Shown: positions 6,103-6,471 of the stretch, in pieces | Layout of the letters: each line of letters starts with the position of its first letter | Position numbering within the stretch: the first letter of the stretch is position 1 | Assembly: GCA_035288405.1 (NCBI GenBank) | Contig: DATEAK010000158.1 | Span: 1 to 6,471 of the forward strand | Length of the DNA: 6,471 bases | Direction: 5' to 3' | Source: JACPSX01 sp035288405 [NCBI: bacterium] | GTDB taxonomy: Bacteria > JACPSX01 | Program-made: the position numbers and the translations under genes | The notes under the pieces: model-generated | What the model saw: the letters and a program-made list of their open reading frames with translations, nothing else | Databases searched by the model: none | Told to the model about the DNA's origin: nothing

Positions 6103-6171
6103 GTCCGCCCCCTCAATCTCCTATCCGGAACAGGACCAGAGTACTGCGACGGTTTCGCAACTGCTCCTTGT
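6103..6171. other. Short gap before the PuuD-like gene
   Basis: This 69-base gap on the minus strand contains the PuuD-like ribosome binding site (GAGGGGG at 6108-6114) and a small inverted repeat TGCGA-AACCG-TCGCA. There is no T-run and no clear promoter, so read-through from the upstream gene is likely. A 20-codon ORF overlapping the upstream stop as ATGA crosses most of the gap and is discussed in the findings. Confidence 0.5.
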
Positions 6172-6471
6172 TCATTTGCGCTTGGCGGTCCCGTGGAACT
6201 GGTCCAATTCCTCTAAAAGAGATTGGGCCCGCTCATAGCGCTGGCGCCATATGATATCTTTTTTCTCCACTTCGGCCAGGGTGAATTCCTCCTTGCCCAT
6301 GACCTCGACCACTTGGCGCTGAAGGGTCAGGGCCTCTTCCCGGATCTCCTGTAGGGCAGGCTCTCCGAATTTTTCCAACCCCAGCCTCTTCCGGACCAGC
6401 CGACCCAAGGAAGGACCAAACCGTTGGGGCTGCGGTCGGGGCGGAGGCGGTTCTTTGACAGGGCGAGGTTT
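6172..6471 (-). CDS. C-terminal part of an unrecognised protein, 5' end outside window
   Basis: The frame is open from the right edge to a TGA at 6172-6174 and shows 99 residues. A TTG at 6408 could be read as a start, but the frame continues upstream to the window edge without a stop and no convincing ribosome binding site precedes the TTG. I therefore read this as the end of a longer protein. The visible part begins with a proline-rich basic linker (KPRPVKEPPPPRPQPQRFGP). It is followed by a helical, charged tail with heptad-like Leu and Val spacing (ALQEIREEALTLQRQVVEVM; RYERAQSLLEELDQF), probably a coiled coil. It ends in a basic GTAKRK. No family is recognised. Position and strand suggest it heads the operon that contains the PuuD-like gene. 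Confidence 0.7.
   Translation of the reverse strand, partial: KPRPVKEPPPPRPQPQRFGPSLGRLVRKRLGLEKFGEPALQEIREEALTLQRQVVEVMGKEEFTLAEVEKKDIIWRQRYERAQSLLEELDQFHGTAKRK

Noticed and set aside
6172-6408. Right-edge gene as a complete 78-residue protein with a TTG start
   Set aside because: The frame stays open to the window edge with a coherent proline-rich linker and no ribosome binding site before the TTG, so a longer protein is more likely.

Overview
All credible genes in this window lie on the minus strand, so the biological reading direction is from right to left. Base composition is moderately high in G+C. The gene set (an EngB GTPase, a DUF1015 protein, a class I glutamine amidotransferase-like hydrolase, a TPR protein and an exported RHS/YD-repeat protein behind a sigma-54-type promoter) suggests a Gram-negative bacterium, perhaps of deltaproteobacterial type (Desulfobacterota or Myxococcota). 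That assignment is an inference from gene style and is not firm.

Layout from right to left. (1) 6471-6172: the C-terminal end of an unrecognised protein that enters from the right edge, with a proline-rich linker followed by a helical tail. (2) 6102-5332: a PuuD-like gamma-glutamyl-GABA hydrolase family protein (peptidase C26). (3) 5309-4005: a complete DUF1015 protein with a GTG start. (4) 3983-3363: the ribosome-assembly GTPase EngB. Genes 2-4 are separated by only 21-22 bases and look like one transcription unit, with gene 1 probably part of it (69-base gap). (5) 3239-2589: a small protein with TPRs, a coiled coil and a proline-rich region, after a 123-base gap. (6) 2290-1: an exported RHS/YD-repeat protein with no stop inside the window. 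It runs off the left edge, so its C-terminal variable part is not visible.

The RHS frame is open for 763 codons from an ATG with a strong ribosome binding site. It encodes a signal peptide, an Ig-like segment that appears to be interrupted by a cysteine-containing stretch, a DUF6531-type RHS N-terminal domain, and about 17 YD repeats with a period of about 21 residues.

The most informative non-coding region is 2291-2588, upstream of the RHS gene. It contains an exact sigma-54 promoter core (TGGCAC-N5-TTGC, that is GG-N10-GC), with a predicted transcript start about 59 bases before the RHS ATG. Upstream of it lie a 31-bp inverted repeat centred near -103 and a perfect 15-bp palindrome with a third half-site centred near -165. 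This is the arrangement expected for a promoter switched on by an enhancer-binding protein, and it suggests that the RHS protein is made only under a specific condition. I see no RNA genes, CRISPR arrays, insertion sequences or transposon ends.
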